Shown here: piece after piece, positions 11,677 to 22,949 of the stretch
Numbering within the stretch: the stretch's first letter is position 1
How the letters are laid out: every line of letters begins with the position of its first letter
Source: Perognathus longimembris pacificus
Lineage: Eukaryota > Chordata > Mammalia > Rodentia > Heteromyidae
Direction: 5' to 3'
NCBI RefSeq assembly: GCF_023159225.1
Contig: NC_063168.1
Span: forward strand, 57,453,398-57,517,397
Length of the DNA stretch: 64,000 bases
The notes under the pieces: model-generated
Told to the model about the DNA's origin: nothing
The model's input: only the letters and a program-made list of their open reading frames with translations
The model's database searches: none
Position numbers and translations under genes: made by a program

Positions 11677-12139
11677 AGGTCAGGGAGTCTTGATCTTCAC
11701 TAGAGACCATCTAACAACTAGGTGGTAAAACAGAATGAAACTCTGGAGGGTGTTACAGGTGTGACCAATACCTAGCAAAATAAGTTCAAAGTAAGTGGGT
11801 AAATATAACTAAATAACTTTACAGCAGGGGCCAGCTTTAGAAAAGTTTTATGTTGAACATTACAGAACAGAAAAAGTCTTACGGAACAGTATTACCAATA
11901 CTTTGTTGTTGAAAGCTAGCATAGCAACAGATTAATTATCTTCATCACTTAGCAAGCTCACTGAATTTTAGTTATAGCCTGTTTCTGTTCATTAAACCAC
12001 ATCCTGTTGCTTGAGCTCAGCCAATCAGAGCACAGCGGCAGGGTCTGCTCTATTAGGGATAAAACTGCCTGCTCTGCCTTCAACTAAGCTTTGCCTTGCC
12101 AAATTCCTGTTGAATCAGCACCCAGCAGCCTGAGACATA

Positions 12140-12500
12140 GCTAACAATATCACTGTAACTGATCTTAGTACCCAGGATATTGTATATACATGTATTGGAA
12201 CTAGGGATGGGAAAGGGAATAACAAAATTGAGAGAGAAAGGATAAAAAGACAAACCAATGTAACAGCAATACTTACAAAACTATGGTGTAAACCAACTGC
12301 ACAACTCATGGGGGAGAGAATGGGGCGAGGGGAAGCGGGGGAAAATGAGGGAGGAGGAAAACAAGTAGGATAAAAAATATACTCACTGCCTTCCGTATGA
12401 AACAAAGAAAAAACAAACGAGGCCATCTGCCCAAATAAGAATAAAACTGCTGACTCAGTAACTGCAGCCCTGAGAAGTGTGAAAAGGTACATCATGTTTT
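12140..12500 (+). repeat. L1-type 3' tail
   Basis: Sense copy of the 3' tail family: CACTGTAACTGATCTTAGTA, GATATTGTATATACATG, ACAAACCAATGTAACAGCAA, GTAAACCAACTGCACAACTC, then a G/A-rich stretch. It shares long blocks with 15095-15235. Confidence 0.6.
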
Positions 12501-12622
12501 GGCAGAGTGGAATTTAACCAATGCTCTGTTGTATCCATTGATGCTTGCCTGATAGGTCTTACAGAAAAACTATGAAAACTAATTTCGTAAGAAGTATGTG
12601 AACTGTTCTATTCTGAACTCTT

Positions 12623-12738
12623 TTTTTTAATTTATTTATTAATTGAACACAATTTGTTTTGACAAGGTGTTGTACAAAAAAGGTACAGTTACATAGTAGG
12701 GCAGTGTGTACATTTCTTGTGATATCTTATGCCCTGTT
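12623..12738 (-). mobile_element. 5'-truncated L1-type 3' end with TSD
   Basis: Short antisense L1-like tail beginning with a T run. It is flanked by a perfect 17-bp duplication, TTCTATTCTGAACTCTT at 12606-12622 and 12739-12755. Confidence 0.85.
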
Positions 12739-12755
12739 TTCTATTCTGAACTCTT

Positions 12756-13580
12756 AACAAGAGTCAACTCTAAGTCACAGAGTTTAGTCTTAGTTTGCTT
12801 AGTTTGGTGTGTTTGAGAAGAAAAGATTCAGCCACAAGAGGTTCTGAAACAAACAACTGGCTCTGTGTGGTAACACCAGATGTTTCTTATCAGGACACCC
12901 TGATGCTTACAGCTTGCTGTCAGATTTGACAGTATCTTCAGTCCAATTACTTCAAGCGCTCCTCCCCACAGCTATGCAAAAAAGAAGGAACATGTTCCTA
13001 AGGTTTACAGTGCTGTGCTTACTGGATACCCCAAGGACTTCTCCCTCTGGTGGCCACACATCTGCACAGCAATCCATCCTTTCCACCAATCAGAAGGGAA
13101 GGCAGAGGATAAAGGAGAGTTCACTATGTGCTGGGTACTATGGTAAGTGCATTTTATGTACAGTATGTCATATCATTATATGATGATAAGGTGCTGGGTG
13201 CTATGTTGTGTAATGAGAGCACTGAAGTTAATGAGACACATCTTCTAAGTAACGTGCACAATATTCTAAGGGTACAAATAACTAACCAAGCAAGGTAGAC
13301 AAAGTACCTCATTCTAGGAAGAAAGGTACAGTGCTAGGAAACAAAGATGTAGACTACTCTCCATGCAAAGTCGGCACAGACTGGGAGAGAATTATTACAA
13401 AATCTGAATTGATTGGAATTGTGGCTTTGACTTTCACTGGAGGGCGTAAGTGTAGTGTTTAAGTGGCTAATGATCCCAGAATAACCTGTCTCCTACACTC
13501 TGATATTTCAGCTCTGATCACCAAGTATCCACAGCAGAGCTGAAACTGTCCGTATTCTGAATTTGTTGTCTTACAGTTTG
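12756..13580. other. intergenic, no recognised element
   Basis: A weak MIR-like patch (GTGCTGGGTACTATGGTAAG, about 13125-13240) is the only resemblance noted. Confidence 0.35.
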
Positions 13581-13582
13581 AC

Positions 13583-13803
13583 ATTCAGGGTAGAGAGTTG
13601 GGAACTCAGGGCCTTGCTCAGATTTCCTTGTTCAGGTGGTGCTCTATCACTTGAGGCGTACTTCAAGCCTGCTTTGGGCTGGTTATTTTGGAGATAAGAG
13701 TCTCATAGATTCCTCTGCTCAAGCTAGCTTCAAACCTTGATCCTCTAGATCTCAGCCTTTGGAGTAGCTGGGATTATAAGCATGAGTCACTGGTGCTTGG
13801 CCA
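13583..13803 (-). repeat. B1-ID composite SINE
   Basis: Antisense order of ID part (GGGAACTCAGGGCCTTG, TCACTTGAGGC) then B1 part (GGAGATAAGAGTCTCATAGA, GTAGCTGGGATTATAAGCAT). Confidence 0.7.
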
Positions 13804-13809
13804 GAACAT

Positions 13810-15090
13810 GTAAATGCAAAACTACATTTTTTTTTAAGTTTCCACAAAACTACATTTTTGAAAGCCTCAAACAAAAATTATATTATTAAACCAAGAATAA
13901 ATACCATGCAAGAAAAGACTAAAAGTGCCCTTGAATGTACATGGGTTGGTTTAATGTTTCAGTTCCCTGGTAACAGGTGAAATCAGGTAATTGATCAAAC
14001 TACGCTGAAAATCAAAGCAACTTTGCCAGTAATTTGCTAGTTTTTATTTACAGCCATATGTTTTCCATGTATAAAAATTTCCAGGAACTTTTTTTCTCAA
14101 GGCTGTTCACTTACTTAGAAAAGTTTATCTACTGCTCCCTGCTTCCTCTCATATATAAAATTTGGGGGCATATATTAAGAGTAGATTTATTTTCAGAAGG
14201 TCTGAATATGTATTTTTTCTCCTTTTCACTACACTTAACTGTATTACATAAATAGAGATGTGACATGAGCCAAATGCACTCTGATTTCAACAAAATAGCA
14301 TCTCTACAGACACTGAGATATAAGTATACAATCAAATGAAATCAGCTCCACACTGCATTTTCCCCTTTGAACAACTATATTTCAAAGATCTCATTACATT
14401 TGTCAGAAGGAGAAATTGGCTGCTTCTATATTATTTCGGACTGAACAGGTAGGGGAATTAAACCATGTCTCCTTAACATAACTGAACCCAAAGAATCAAG
14501 TTTATCTCAAATGGCACTTCAGTTTCCACTTTGTTTTTCCTTTGGCTGAGTATACAACATAGTTGACTCTTTTTTTTTTTTTTTTTACAAAGTTGGCTCT
14601 TGATTCAAGAAGAAAGGGAGCTAAAAAACAGTGAGCGTAAGTAGATACTAGATGACAGTAGAAGAAAACCATGAAAAGAAACATTTATTGAGAAGTCATT
14701 ACAATGTGGTATTTTGTGTATTTTTATCACATTTGGTGTCATAAAACCTTGGTAAGCATGTACTGTGTCCTTATTATTGATGGAAGATATAAGACTTTGA
14801 GATACTTTATGATGAGCTACCATTCTATCCCATGTCTGACTCACTAGCCTTTCTAATGTCCCATACTAACTGAAACACAGGGAAAGAGAGATGAAACAAG
14901 TTCCCCATTCACTTGGGGATCTGTTGAGAAGTTGGTTAAGGGAGATGTTGGTTTTGAGGGATGAGGGTGAGGATGACAGATTAGGAAGTGCCTGTTTAAG
15001 AAGCTGAGAATATAAGTGGTTTACTATTGTCGTTGTTAGTTTCAATGTACCATCTGAAATTATGCCACTTTCTTCTGTCCTTTTTCCCCA
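13810..15090. other. intergenic, no recognised element
   Basis: AT-rich. A T run (14570-14586) is visible. No exon or clear family. Confidence 0.4.
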
Positions 15091-15094
15091 GGGT

Positions 15095-15235
15095 TTTACC
15101 CCTGATGTCACTGTTACTGATTTCGGTACCCTGGGTATTGTATATATATATGTTTATGGGAACTAAGGAAGGGAAGGGGAACATCAAAATGGAAAGACAA
15201 AGGATAAAAGATGAACCAATGCAACAGCAATACTT
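15095..15235 (+). repeat. L1-type 3' tail fragment
   Basis: TGATGTCACTGTTACTGATT, GGTATTGTATATATATATG, GAACCAATGCAACAGCAATA; a second sense copy of the 12140-12500 family, cut off at an ID SINE. Confidence 0.6.
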
Positions 15236-15239
15236 GGAT

Positions 15240-15350
15240 CTGGGCTGGGAATATGGCTTAGTGGTAGAGTGCTTGCCTAGAATGCATGAGGCTCTGGATT
15301 TGATTCCTCAGTACCACATAAATGAAAACAAAAATAAATCCATGGTTCTG
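15240..15350 (+). repeat. ID-type SINE monomer
   Basis: GGCTGGGAATATGGCTTAGT (A box) and GGATTTGATTCCTCAGTACC (B box), ending in an A-rich tail. Confidence 0.7.
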
Positions 15351-15440
15351 TATAAAGTTAACAGGGGAGTGGCTATAGAAAGAAAAGAGACCCAGGGAAC
15401 TAAGGCCACTCTGGCTTTTGTGTTAAGAATTGCTATTGAG

Positions 15441-15541
15441 GGATTGGAGGCATGGCTCAGTTGGTAGAGCGCTAGCCAATGAGTGAAAGTGTCAGGTTCT
15501 GACTTTTACTCCAGGTCTTGGACCTAAAAAAAAAAAAGAAA
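15441..15541 (+). mobile_element. ID-like SINE with TSD
   Basis: GGAGGCATGGCTCAGTTGGT start and an A-rich tail. It is flanked by AAGAATTGCTATTGAG (15425-15440) and AAGAATTGCTACTGAG (15542-15557), a 16-bp duplication with one mismatch. Confidence 0.8.
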
Positions 15542-15734
15542 AAGAATTGCTACTGAGCCATCTTGTTATCTTGGAGCCATCTCCACTTGTACCACACATT
15601 GTGTTACCATCAATAACCCATTTCAATCATTTTCTAGCCTCTCTCTGATTCCAATCACAATGATTAGGTAGTAGCTTCTAACTACTTGCACTCTTGGCCT
15701 CTTGTTTTCCATTTCTAACACAAAACACAAAGTG

Positions 15735-15840
15735 GGTCCTTCAAGAATGTGAAGAGAGATCATGTCAATCTTGTTAAATTCTTCAATGGCTTTTATCATC
15801 ATTCAGAGAAAAAAAAAGAATTTCTTACTATGACTTACAT
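15735..15840 (+). repeat. L2 fragment
   Basis: L2-like 3' sequence: GGTCCTTCAAGAATGTGAA, GATCATGTCAATCTTGTTAA, CTTCAATGGCTTTTATCATC. Confidence 0.5.
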
Positions 15841-15951
15841 ATAGAATGGTCACATCTTGGTTTGTTTGGTGTACTTCATTTTATGCCTATTGCTCTTGTA
15901 CAATGATTAGTAACATCATCTCTTTGGCTCTTAAAATGTTCTTGCTCAGTC

Positions 15952-16173
15952 AAGTGCCAGTGGCTCACACCTGAAATCCTAGCTACTCAAAAGGCTGAGA
16001 TCTAAGCATGGTGGTTCAAAGCCAGCCCAGCAGAAAGTCTGTAAGACTCTTATCTCCAGATAATCTCAGAAAGCTGGAAGTGGAGCTTTGGCTTAAGAGG
16101 TAGAGCACTAATCTTGATCAAGAAAGGGACAGCACCCAGGCCTTGAATTCAAGCACTAGGACCACACAAAAAA
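15952..16173 (+). repeat. B1-ID composite SINE
   Basis: B1-like left part (GTGCCAGTGGCTCACACCTG, CTACTCAAAAGGCTGAGATC) and ID-like right part (GAGCTTTGGCTTAAGAGGTA, TTGAATTCAAGCACTAGGAC), then an A tail. Confidence 0.75.
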
Positions 16174-16269
16174 GTTCTAATTTGTATGATATGATTAATT
16201 TTTCTCTCACATGACAAGATCTTCTATGATGAAGTTCCCTAACTATGTCTCTACTTTCATCTTGGTCTG

Positions 16270-16700
16270 TGTTATGGGGAGGTACCCCAAGTGGGACTCG
16301 AACCCACATCCCTCCAGAGTCCACCATGCAGAGACAGTCTTAAATAAAGACTTATTGGGGAAGTCAAAAGTGAACTGACTGGCCAGAGAGGCAGCAGACT
16401 CCGGAGCTGAAACTGTGACTCCAACTAGTTCTCGAACTGGGCTTATAAAGGCAAAAACCACAACGTAGGTGACCAAGCAAATTACACAATCTTAGTACAG
16501 TAAGTGGGAACTTTCCAAACAGTTTGGGTGGTTTTAACATTTATAAACACTGGCTATTTCTTGACAGGGAAGTGGTTACTAAAGATAACACTTAAGCAAC
16601 AAGCTAATTAGGTTTTTTTTTTTTTTCAATTCCCAATGGTGGGGGAGCTCTCAATGAATTCAAGATGGAGTCAGTCTTGCTCTCCTCAACCGTCTGCTAT
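16270..16700 (-). mobile_element. LTR (minus orientation), right end uncertain
   Basis: On the minus strand there is a TTTATAAG TATA box (16442-16449), a U5-like region and a terminal GGTACCTCCCCATAACA, similar to the CATAACA end of the 11221 LTR. AAGATGGAGTC (16663-16673 on +) resembles U3 start motifs of some ERV1 LTRs. No target-site duplication was resolved. The end near 16700 is an estimate. Confidence 0.5.
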
Positions 16701-17284
16701 CCTTTGTCCATTCCACTCAGGCCTATGGGCCTTCCAGTTCCTGGAAAGAATCAAGCATGATCCCACCTTAGATATTTGCAGTTGCTAGTCTAGTCAGGGA
16801 CCTGGGGCTGTAGTCTAGGATGTGCTCTTTTTGGAATGTTTTGATCTATGTATCCATGTAGCCTGCCCCTCTGTTCCTTCACACCTGCTCAAGGATTATT
16901 AGGAAAGCTTCTGTGCCTCCTACGTTTTCTCCTGTGCTGCAAAAGCTGGAAATCAGGGTTTGTAGAAATGCATTAGCATTCTGCCAGGGAAGGTACTCAC
17001 ACAAAAATCACAGGAAAGAGTGAAGCTCTTCTGTTTCTGGTAGTGTCTCCAGCAGAATGCTCTTGCTGGCCATGGACAATGTTCCAGCATGTCTTATGCT
17101 GTAATGTCAGAGACCATTGGCTCCTGAGTGCCTCAGTGGAATGGCAGAAGTCATGGGCAAGGGTATATCTGTACAGAGATAAAACCTTTGAGTGGCAGTA
17201 TAGGCTTTCCACGAAGATGCTCCCAGCTCCCAGGAGTGGTGGGTTGTAAAGCAGACAAGTGTGGGCTCCTTTGGGGTAGTTAGC

Positions 17285-17450
17285 TGAATTTTGTTCCATC
17301 AAAATTCACATGTTGAAATCCTAAACCTTGGTATCTCAAAATGTGACTATGTTTAGAGATAGTCTTTAGAGGAGTAGTTAAGTTAAAGTGTGGTCATTAG
17401 ATTGTGCCCTAAGTCATTATAGCTGGCATCTTTAGAAGAAGAAAGAACAT
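17285..17450 (-). repeat. ancient mammalian interspersed repeat
   Basis: AAAATTCACATGTTGAAATC, ATGTGACTATGTTTAGAGAT, AGTTAAAGTGTGGTCATTAG: reverse complement of the family at 3592-4012. Confidence 0.5.
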
Positions 17451-17459
17451 GGACACAAA

Positions 17460-18290
17460 TGTGTATGACCAGATAATGTCTATCCAGCTAGCTGGGTAAC
17501 ATTAATGACCTAGTCAAATTGATAGTATCAGATACTACCGAGCCAGGAAAATGAATCTATTTGTGAGGGTACTTCTGGGTGAGATTAACATTTAAATCAA
17601 CAGACTGAAGGAAGTAGATTTCCTTCCCTGAATGTAGGTAGCCCTCAGCCAACAACATATTTCTCTATTTCTCCTCACTGAAGTCTTTTTAACAGTTGTT
17701 AAATAATGCCTACTGTATTAAGTCCCTCTGTAATGAAAATATCTAAACTGTTTTATTTTCTCTGAGTAAGCTCCAATGGACCCAGTATTAGCTATCAGGA
17801 ACATGGGCCCCATTACTAGAGATTTTTTAGTCCATGTGTTACTTTGAGCACCTGGGACAGTTGCTGGTTTAGTAAAGTAAAACCGAGACAGAACAGTGCC
17901 TTACTTTAATGAAGTTAAAGTCCACCACTTCTTTGGGTAATAGAAAAGCAGGAATACAAAATTTTGGAGAGCAAGTAGGAATACATGTTTCAGGTGAGAC
18001 CCTTCTTTGTGTCCCTAGGAGGTCTGAGACCATTAACAAACATGCCCATGAGTGGAATAAAACCATTTCTAAAAGCTGTCTGGTGTCTGTCTCCTGCAGG
18101 CTGCAGCTGAAAGTGACAAATTCCACCAATGTATAGAAATGCACTCTAGGAATGGCTGAACCGTGAGGCATCATCTAAATTGCTGGGGTAAAGTGGGCCC
18201 AGTCACTGAAATGGTCAACCAGGATGGAGCAGGGATCACAATGCTGTGCCTCAGTGTGAAGGTTGATCTGTATTTTTAATTTTTATTCAT
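17460..18290. other. intergenic, no recognised element
   Basis: Nothing recognised on either strand. Confidence 0.4.
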
Positions 18291-18299
18291 TTAATTAAT

Positions 18300-18705
18300 T
18301 AGTTAATTTTTGGGTGCCACTAGAGGTTTGAACGGAGGGTCTCATATTTGCTAGTCTGGCACTATAGTTCTGCATCACATCTCCAGTACAGTTGTTTTTT
18401 TTTTAAACTGGTTATTTTTAGGATAGGGTCTAACTTCTTTCCTGGGCATACAATTTAGCCATGTTCCTTCCACTGTAGGCTTTATGAAATTGCTGGGAGT
18501 ATAAATTTGTGTCATTGCATCTAGCTTCTCTTTATTGAAATGAAATCGTGACCCCTCTCAGTCTCCCAAGTAGCTAGGATTATAGGCATGAGCTACTGGC
18601 ACCTGGCTTATTTTAATTTTGAGGCTGAGTGGTTATGTGGCTCAGGCTGGCCTTGAACTTGAGATCTTTCTGCCTCAGTCTTTTGGATGCCAGGATCACC
18701 ACAGC
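18300..18705 (-). repeat. cluster of degenerate ID/B1 SINE fragments
   Basis: Three antisense pieces: ID-like (18305-18390), B1-ID-like (18405-18608, GTAGCTAGGATTATAGGCAT) and B1-like (18620-18705, GGCTCAGGCTGGCCTTGAAC). Confidence 0.55.
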
Positions 18706-18709
18706 TTTC

Positions 18710-20285
18710 TGTGTGCTCTCTGCACACCTCTCTTGGTTAGATTCTTCAGAACTGGTAGCTGGGAAGCCAAGTGAACTGGAAATATAACCAGAAAAAAATT
18801 TGATCTGAGCAACAGGCAGCAGTACTGTCAACCTGTGATCAGGGTAGAGGGTTGTGTCCTTTCTCTCTAATCCCCGACATCAGCTGCTTCAGAGACCTGG
18901 TGCCTTTGAGTGAGAGGGAGTCTGAGCCTTCCATGGAAAGTTCTTGTGACATTATCCTAGTCCTATAGAGGAAGTATTCCTCTAATATTCCCCCTAAAGT
19001 ACCTTCATCCGCAAATCAGAATGACAGTGAATTAAGAAAGGAGAAGTAATATATTTGAGGGGTATAGGCAAGAAAGTTGAAGAAATCCAAAATTCACTCT
19101 GGTCATGATGGCTCAGAGAGTGGGGGCTTATGGAGTTGGGTGATGAATGTAGTTTTGGTCTAATTCCATTTTACAGTGGTCAGAGAAAGTCACTTGATTT
19201 ACCTTAATGTTTTCCATGTATGTATGAATGTATGATTGAAACACACTTATTGGTAACGGGCAGAAATTCCATGTCGGTTTCCTGACAAATGGGTTGTAGG
19301 CTATTAAAGTAGGAAGGTCTAAGCAGAAGCCTCTGGAAGGTCCTCTTCCTACCAATAGTAAAACGAAATCTGGTGCCATCTATCTAGACAAACTACAAAA
19401 GTTAGTGTCACTATTGGAGGCTTGGAAAGATCCTCAGCTTGCTTGTTGGTCTGGCCAGAAGGCAGCTGAATCTTGGAGAATGACTGCATATCTTTTAAAA
19501 ACAATCAGTTGTGACTCAACCTGGCCACCTGTTCATTCAGCTGATGTTCAGGACCCTATCTGCTTCATTATTTTATGCTGTGGGGCAGAGTCAGTGCTGC
19601 AAACAATTTCAGAGCCGAGCCCCTTCCCCCCCCCCCCTAATGAGCAGCTGTGATGGAATGATATTTTGGATCTGTGGTCAGGCATTTGGTATCAACTTGG
19701 GCTCAGTAGTAAGCCCAATTCTATTTCTCAAAGGAGAGTAGATATTTGAAGAGGAGAACATGGCTTTATTCTTGGGGTTCTGTGTTATAATTGCTGGCCA
19801 GAGACAACAGCAGTGCCCTTATCTGCTACAGACACTGTGAGGGGCACTGGCTTTTCTAAATTGTAAGGTCTAAGTGGCTGAACAGCTTTCACTAATTGGA
19901 ATAATTGCAGAGTATTCTTATGTTCTCAGGATAATTTACACCTGGTATGTCTATAGGTTTCTTGGCCAATGAGTCAGGAGTAACACACTTAGGTGGGGGG
20001 AAAGTTGAGCATGACCTTCCATTCCAACTTGTTCAGGCCAGTCCTAATTGATTCTAAATGATAAAAATCTTAATCAACAAAGGCTTCCCTCATGCTTTAT
20101 TTTCCTGGACAGACCCTGTTAGTCTTATATTAGTTTTCATGACTTGACTTTCCTAGAGGAAAAGTCCATGGCCCCTACCCCCTTGTTTTTAGAGTTTGAA
20201 TATACTATTCTCATAGATCTTTGAATACTTCCTGGGTAATATGTGTCTACTCTTGAATGTGCAATGTATGACATCAGTTCCTATT
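18710..20285. other. intergenic, no recognised element
   Basis: Only a short C run at 19627-19637 stands out. Confidence 0.4.
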
Positions 20286-20291
20286 TCAAAT

Positions 20292-20410
20292 AGCCTCCTC
20301 CTCCTCCTCCTCCTCCTCCTCCTCCTCCTCCTCCTCCTCCTCCTCCTCCTCCTCCTCCTCCTCTTCCTCCTCCTCCCCCTCCTCCTCCCTCTCCTCCTCC
20401 CCCTCCTCCT
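20292..20410. repeat. (TCC)n microsatellite
   Basis: About 22 clean TCC units then impure CTC/CCT. It abuts the A-tail end of the SINE at 20411-20598, so it probably grew from that tail. The Leu- and Arg-rich frames over it are artefacts. Confidence 0.95.
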
Positions 20411-20598
20411 TCTTTTTCTTTGCCAGTCCTGGGGCTTGAACTCATGGCCTGGCTTCTTTTTGCTCAAGGCTAGCACTCTACCTCTTGAGCCACAGCATCA
20501 CTTCTGGCCTTTTCTGTTTATGTGGTTCTGAGGAATCAAACCCAGGGCTTCATGCATGCTAGGCAAGCACTCTACCGCTAAGCCACATTCCCAGCCCC
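20411..20598 (-). repeat. ID-dimer SINE
   Basis: Antisense dimer: GCCAGTCCTGGGGCTTGAAC, GCTCAAGGCTAGCACTCTAC, GAATCAAACCCAGGGCTTCA, ending CCCAGCCCC. Confidence 0.9.
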
Positions 20599-20624
20599 TA
20601 CACTCTTTTTTTTTTTTCAATCAG

Positions 20625-20800
20625 CTGCTTTCTGCACTGTGCACTAACCACACTGGTCTTTCCCCAAGTTCATCAACAAACACTGCTGTGTCTTCCTGCA
20701 TGCTGTTCCTTTCTCTGGAAGTATTTTCCTTTTCCTTTTTGCTTAGTCTGAGCTTAAATGTTGCTTACTCTCAGCAGGAACCACTTTCCATCTGTGTAAC
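20625..20800 (+). repeat. L2 3' fragment (probable)
   Basis: GTGCACTAACCACACTGGTC, TGCATGCTGTTCCTTTCTCT, GGAACCACTTTCC follow the order of the L2 3' end. Confidence 0.45.
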
Positions 20801-20804
20801 CTGA

Positions 20805-21820
20805 GTTTATTTGTGAGATAAGTTATTTAATTCATATATTTGATATTGGATTACAGACTCCAGAATACCTAGGCCAATGTATGTCTTTGTCACATGATTA
20901 CATCATTGCACATGATGTTTGTTAAAAGCCAAGTACTAATCTGTTGGGAGAATGATTGTAGTAATTTTGAATCCTGGTAGCTCAGAAGCAAGTATAGTGT
21001 CTTGAAGAAGAGCAACAGAGGTCAACCAGTGGTTGTAGAATTAATGGAGTTCGTGGCCATCTGTATCTCTGAGCATGCCAATGGCCCTTTCTACCATTTG
21101 ACTTTCTTTTATGGTTGCACAAGAATCCTGAAGACTCAGCTTCATCATCTCCACTGGGTAGGGAGTCTGAGGAGTCTCTTGGCAAAGGTACTGAACAGAG
21201 TCATGGTCCTAGGCTATAGTTCCAGTGTAGCTCTGATCAGACTATGAATGGGGGTAAGGTAAGAGCTTCAGGTCTGCAGGCCCAATGTCTTGGTTGGACA
21301 GCACCATCCATCAACAGTGCATGATTCAGTCTAGTCACAGCAAGTTCCAGCCATACTGGGAGCAATGCTGTCCTGTTCCCAGGCCCTTGCATTTGTGAAC
21401 TGGCTGCTTCCATCTGGCAGCCTTTCCTCTCCTTGTCCACTTGCAAACACCCACTCACTGTTTCACACCTGATTTAATCACTGAGTCTTCTGTGGACATT
21501 TCCAGAAGTTATTATCTGCTCTAACTTTCCCAAGACTGACAAATTAGCTACTGCACCTGTTCCTCTCTGTGTCCAGGAAGGCATTCAGTTATTGTTCTTA
21601 GAAGAACTACTGAGGGGATTTTCCCACATACATATGGCTTTCTGTAATGGGCTTGTGTGAAGAAGCAGGGGGGAAAATCAGTGTCTCTCATTTGTGAAGG
21701 ACGAATGAGAAGGACAGTGAGCCTCACTCACTGTTTCTGCCATGTAGGGCTTGGCACTTCCCAGGTGCTTAATTAGTGAAGGAATATACCTTGTAAATGA
21801 AGTGAATGGTACATTAGGGC
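20805..21820. other. intergenic, no recognised element
   Basis: Nothing recognised. Confidence 0.4.
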
Positions 21821-21824
21821 AATG

Positions 21825-21912
21825 CCATCTGGTGTAGGGGCTTAGAGGTGTAGCTTTCCTGGATTAGAATCTGGTTTCTTTACTTACTGACTTCATGACC
21901 TGAGGGATGTTA
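21825..21912 (+). repeat. MIR fragment
   Basis: CTGGATTAGAATCTGGTTTC and CTTACTGACTTCATGACCTG match the 5' half of MIR. Confidence 0.5.
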
Positions 21913-21914
21913 CT

Positions 21915-22275
21915 GCTATGGTTCGGGAATCATTTGAGTGTCTCCTAAGGGCCTATGGTGATTGAAGGCTTGATCATTGGCCAGTTCTGTCAAGCCTTTA
22001 AGAGGTAGAGTTGAGTAGGAGGTCCATAACTGAACTGGACACTTGCCTTTCAAAGGAATTTTGGGATTTCAGTCTTTCTCTGCTTCCTCTTTGAGAGACA
22101 CTACTTGTTAGTACATGCTCTTTGCTATGTTTTGCCATTACTGGCCCCACCAGATGCCATATGGATGGGACCACCCAATCTTGGCCTTTGAGCCTTCAAA
22201 AGTGTGAGCTAAATAGCCCTCTTTTAAAAAAAGTATTTGTATCAGGAGTTTCATTATAGTGACAAAAAGGTGTCA
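21915..22275 (+). mobile_element. MaLR-type LTR
   Basis: TGCTATGGTTCGGGAATCAT, GAAGGCTTGATCATTGG, a GAATTTTGGGA region, GAGCTAAATAGCCCTCTTTT and a TTTCATTATAGTGACAAAAA end match the layout of MaLR LTRs (MLT1/MST type). A SINE interrupts its 3' end. Confidence 0.6.
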
Positions 22276-22278
22276 CTA

Positions 22279-22495
22279 GGGCTGGGGATATAGCCTAGTG
22301 GCAAGAGTGCCTGCCTCGGATACACGAGGCCCTAGGTTCGATTCCCCAGCACCACATATACAGAAAACGGCCAGAAGTGGCGCTGTGGCTCAAGTGGCAG
22401 AGTGCTAGCCTTGAGCGGGAAGAAGCCAGGGACAGTGCTCAAGCCCTGAGTCCAAGGCCCAGGACTGGCCAAAAAAATAAAAAAAAAAAGAAAAA
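22279..22495 (+). mobile_element. ID-dimer SINE with TSD
   Basis: Complete dimer: GGGCTGGGGATATAGCCTAG start, GGTTCGATTCCCCAGCACC B box, second monomer AAGTGGCGCTGTGGCTCAAG, A-rich tail. It is flanked by AAAAAGGTGTCACTA at 22264-22278 and 22496-22510. Confidence 0.9.
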
Positions 22496-22649
22496 AAAAA
22501 GGTGTCACTAAAAAGAAAAGGTGAAGTTCTTTGGCCAGCCCTTTTTAACAGCTGGGTGTAGAGTTCTGTGTGAGTGGGGCTGGGGTTCTTAACTTCCAGT
22601 TTCATTTTAATTCCTTTATGCCACACACTGGGTTCATAGTACATGAGTA

Positions 22650-22681
22650 CACACACACACACACACACACACAAAGACAAA

Positions 22682-22724
<43 letters not shown>
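22650..22724. repeat. (CA)n microsatellite
   Basis: Two CA blocks separated by AAAGACAAAGA. Confidence 0.95.
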
Positions 22725-22726
<2 letters not shown>

Positions 22727-22949
22727 TTGTCCAAGATATGCCACATTGCCTTAAAGAAATAATCAAGTCTCAGTTCTCACTAGCAGCTTTTGAGTTTGAG
22801 AAATCCCTGTCGCAAAAAGTTGCTGTGTGCCAGAGGCCTTCCCTGCCTTCCGGTGTGGCTGCACCAGAAATGAGAGGATGGTCTACTCCTCACTGGCTTG
22901 GGCATGAGTGGGAAAGTATGATAGGTCAGCAAGCTTTTTTTTTAATGTA

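Noticed and set aside
15027..15467. 146-codon frame on +
   Set aside because: It runs through an L1-type tail and ID SINEs; no protein homology is visible.
20189..20531. Arg-rich and Leu-rich frames of about 95 codons on both strands
   Set aside because: They arise from the (TCC)n tract and the adjoining SINE.
22279..22495. tRNA genes suggested by A/B boxes in the ID-type repeats
   Set aside because: They are SINEs with A tails and target-site duplications and do not fold as complete tRNAs.
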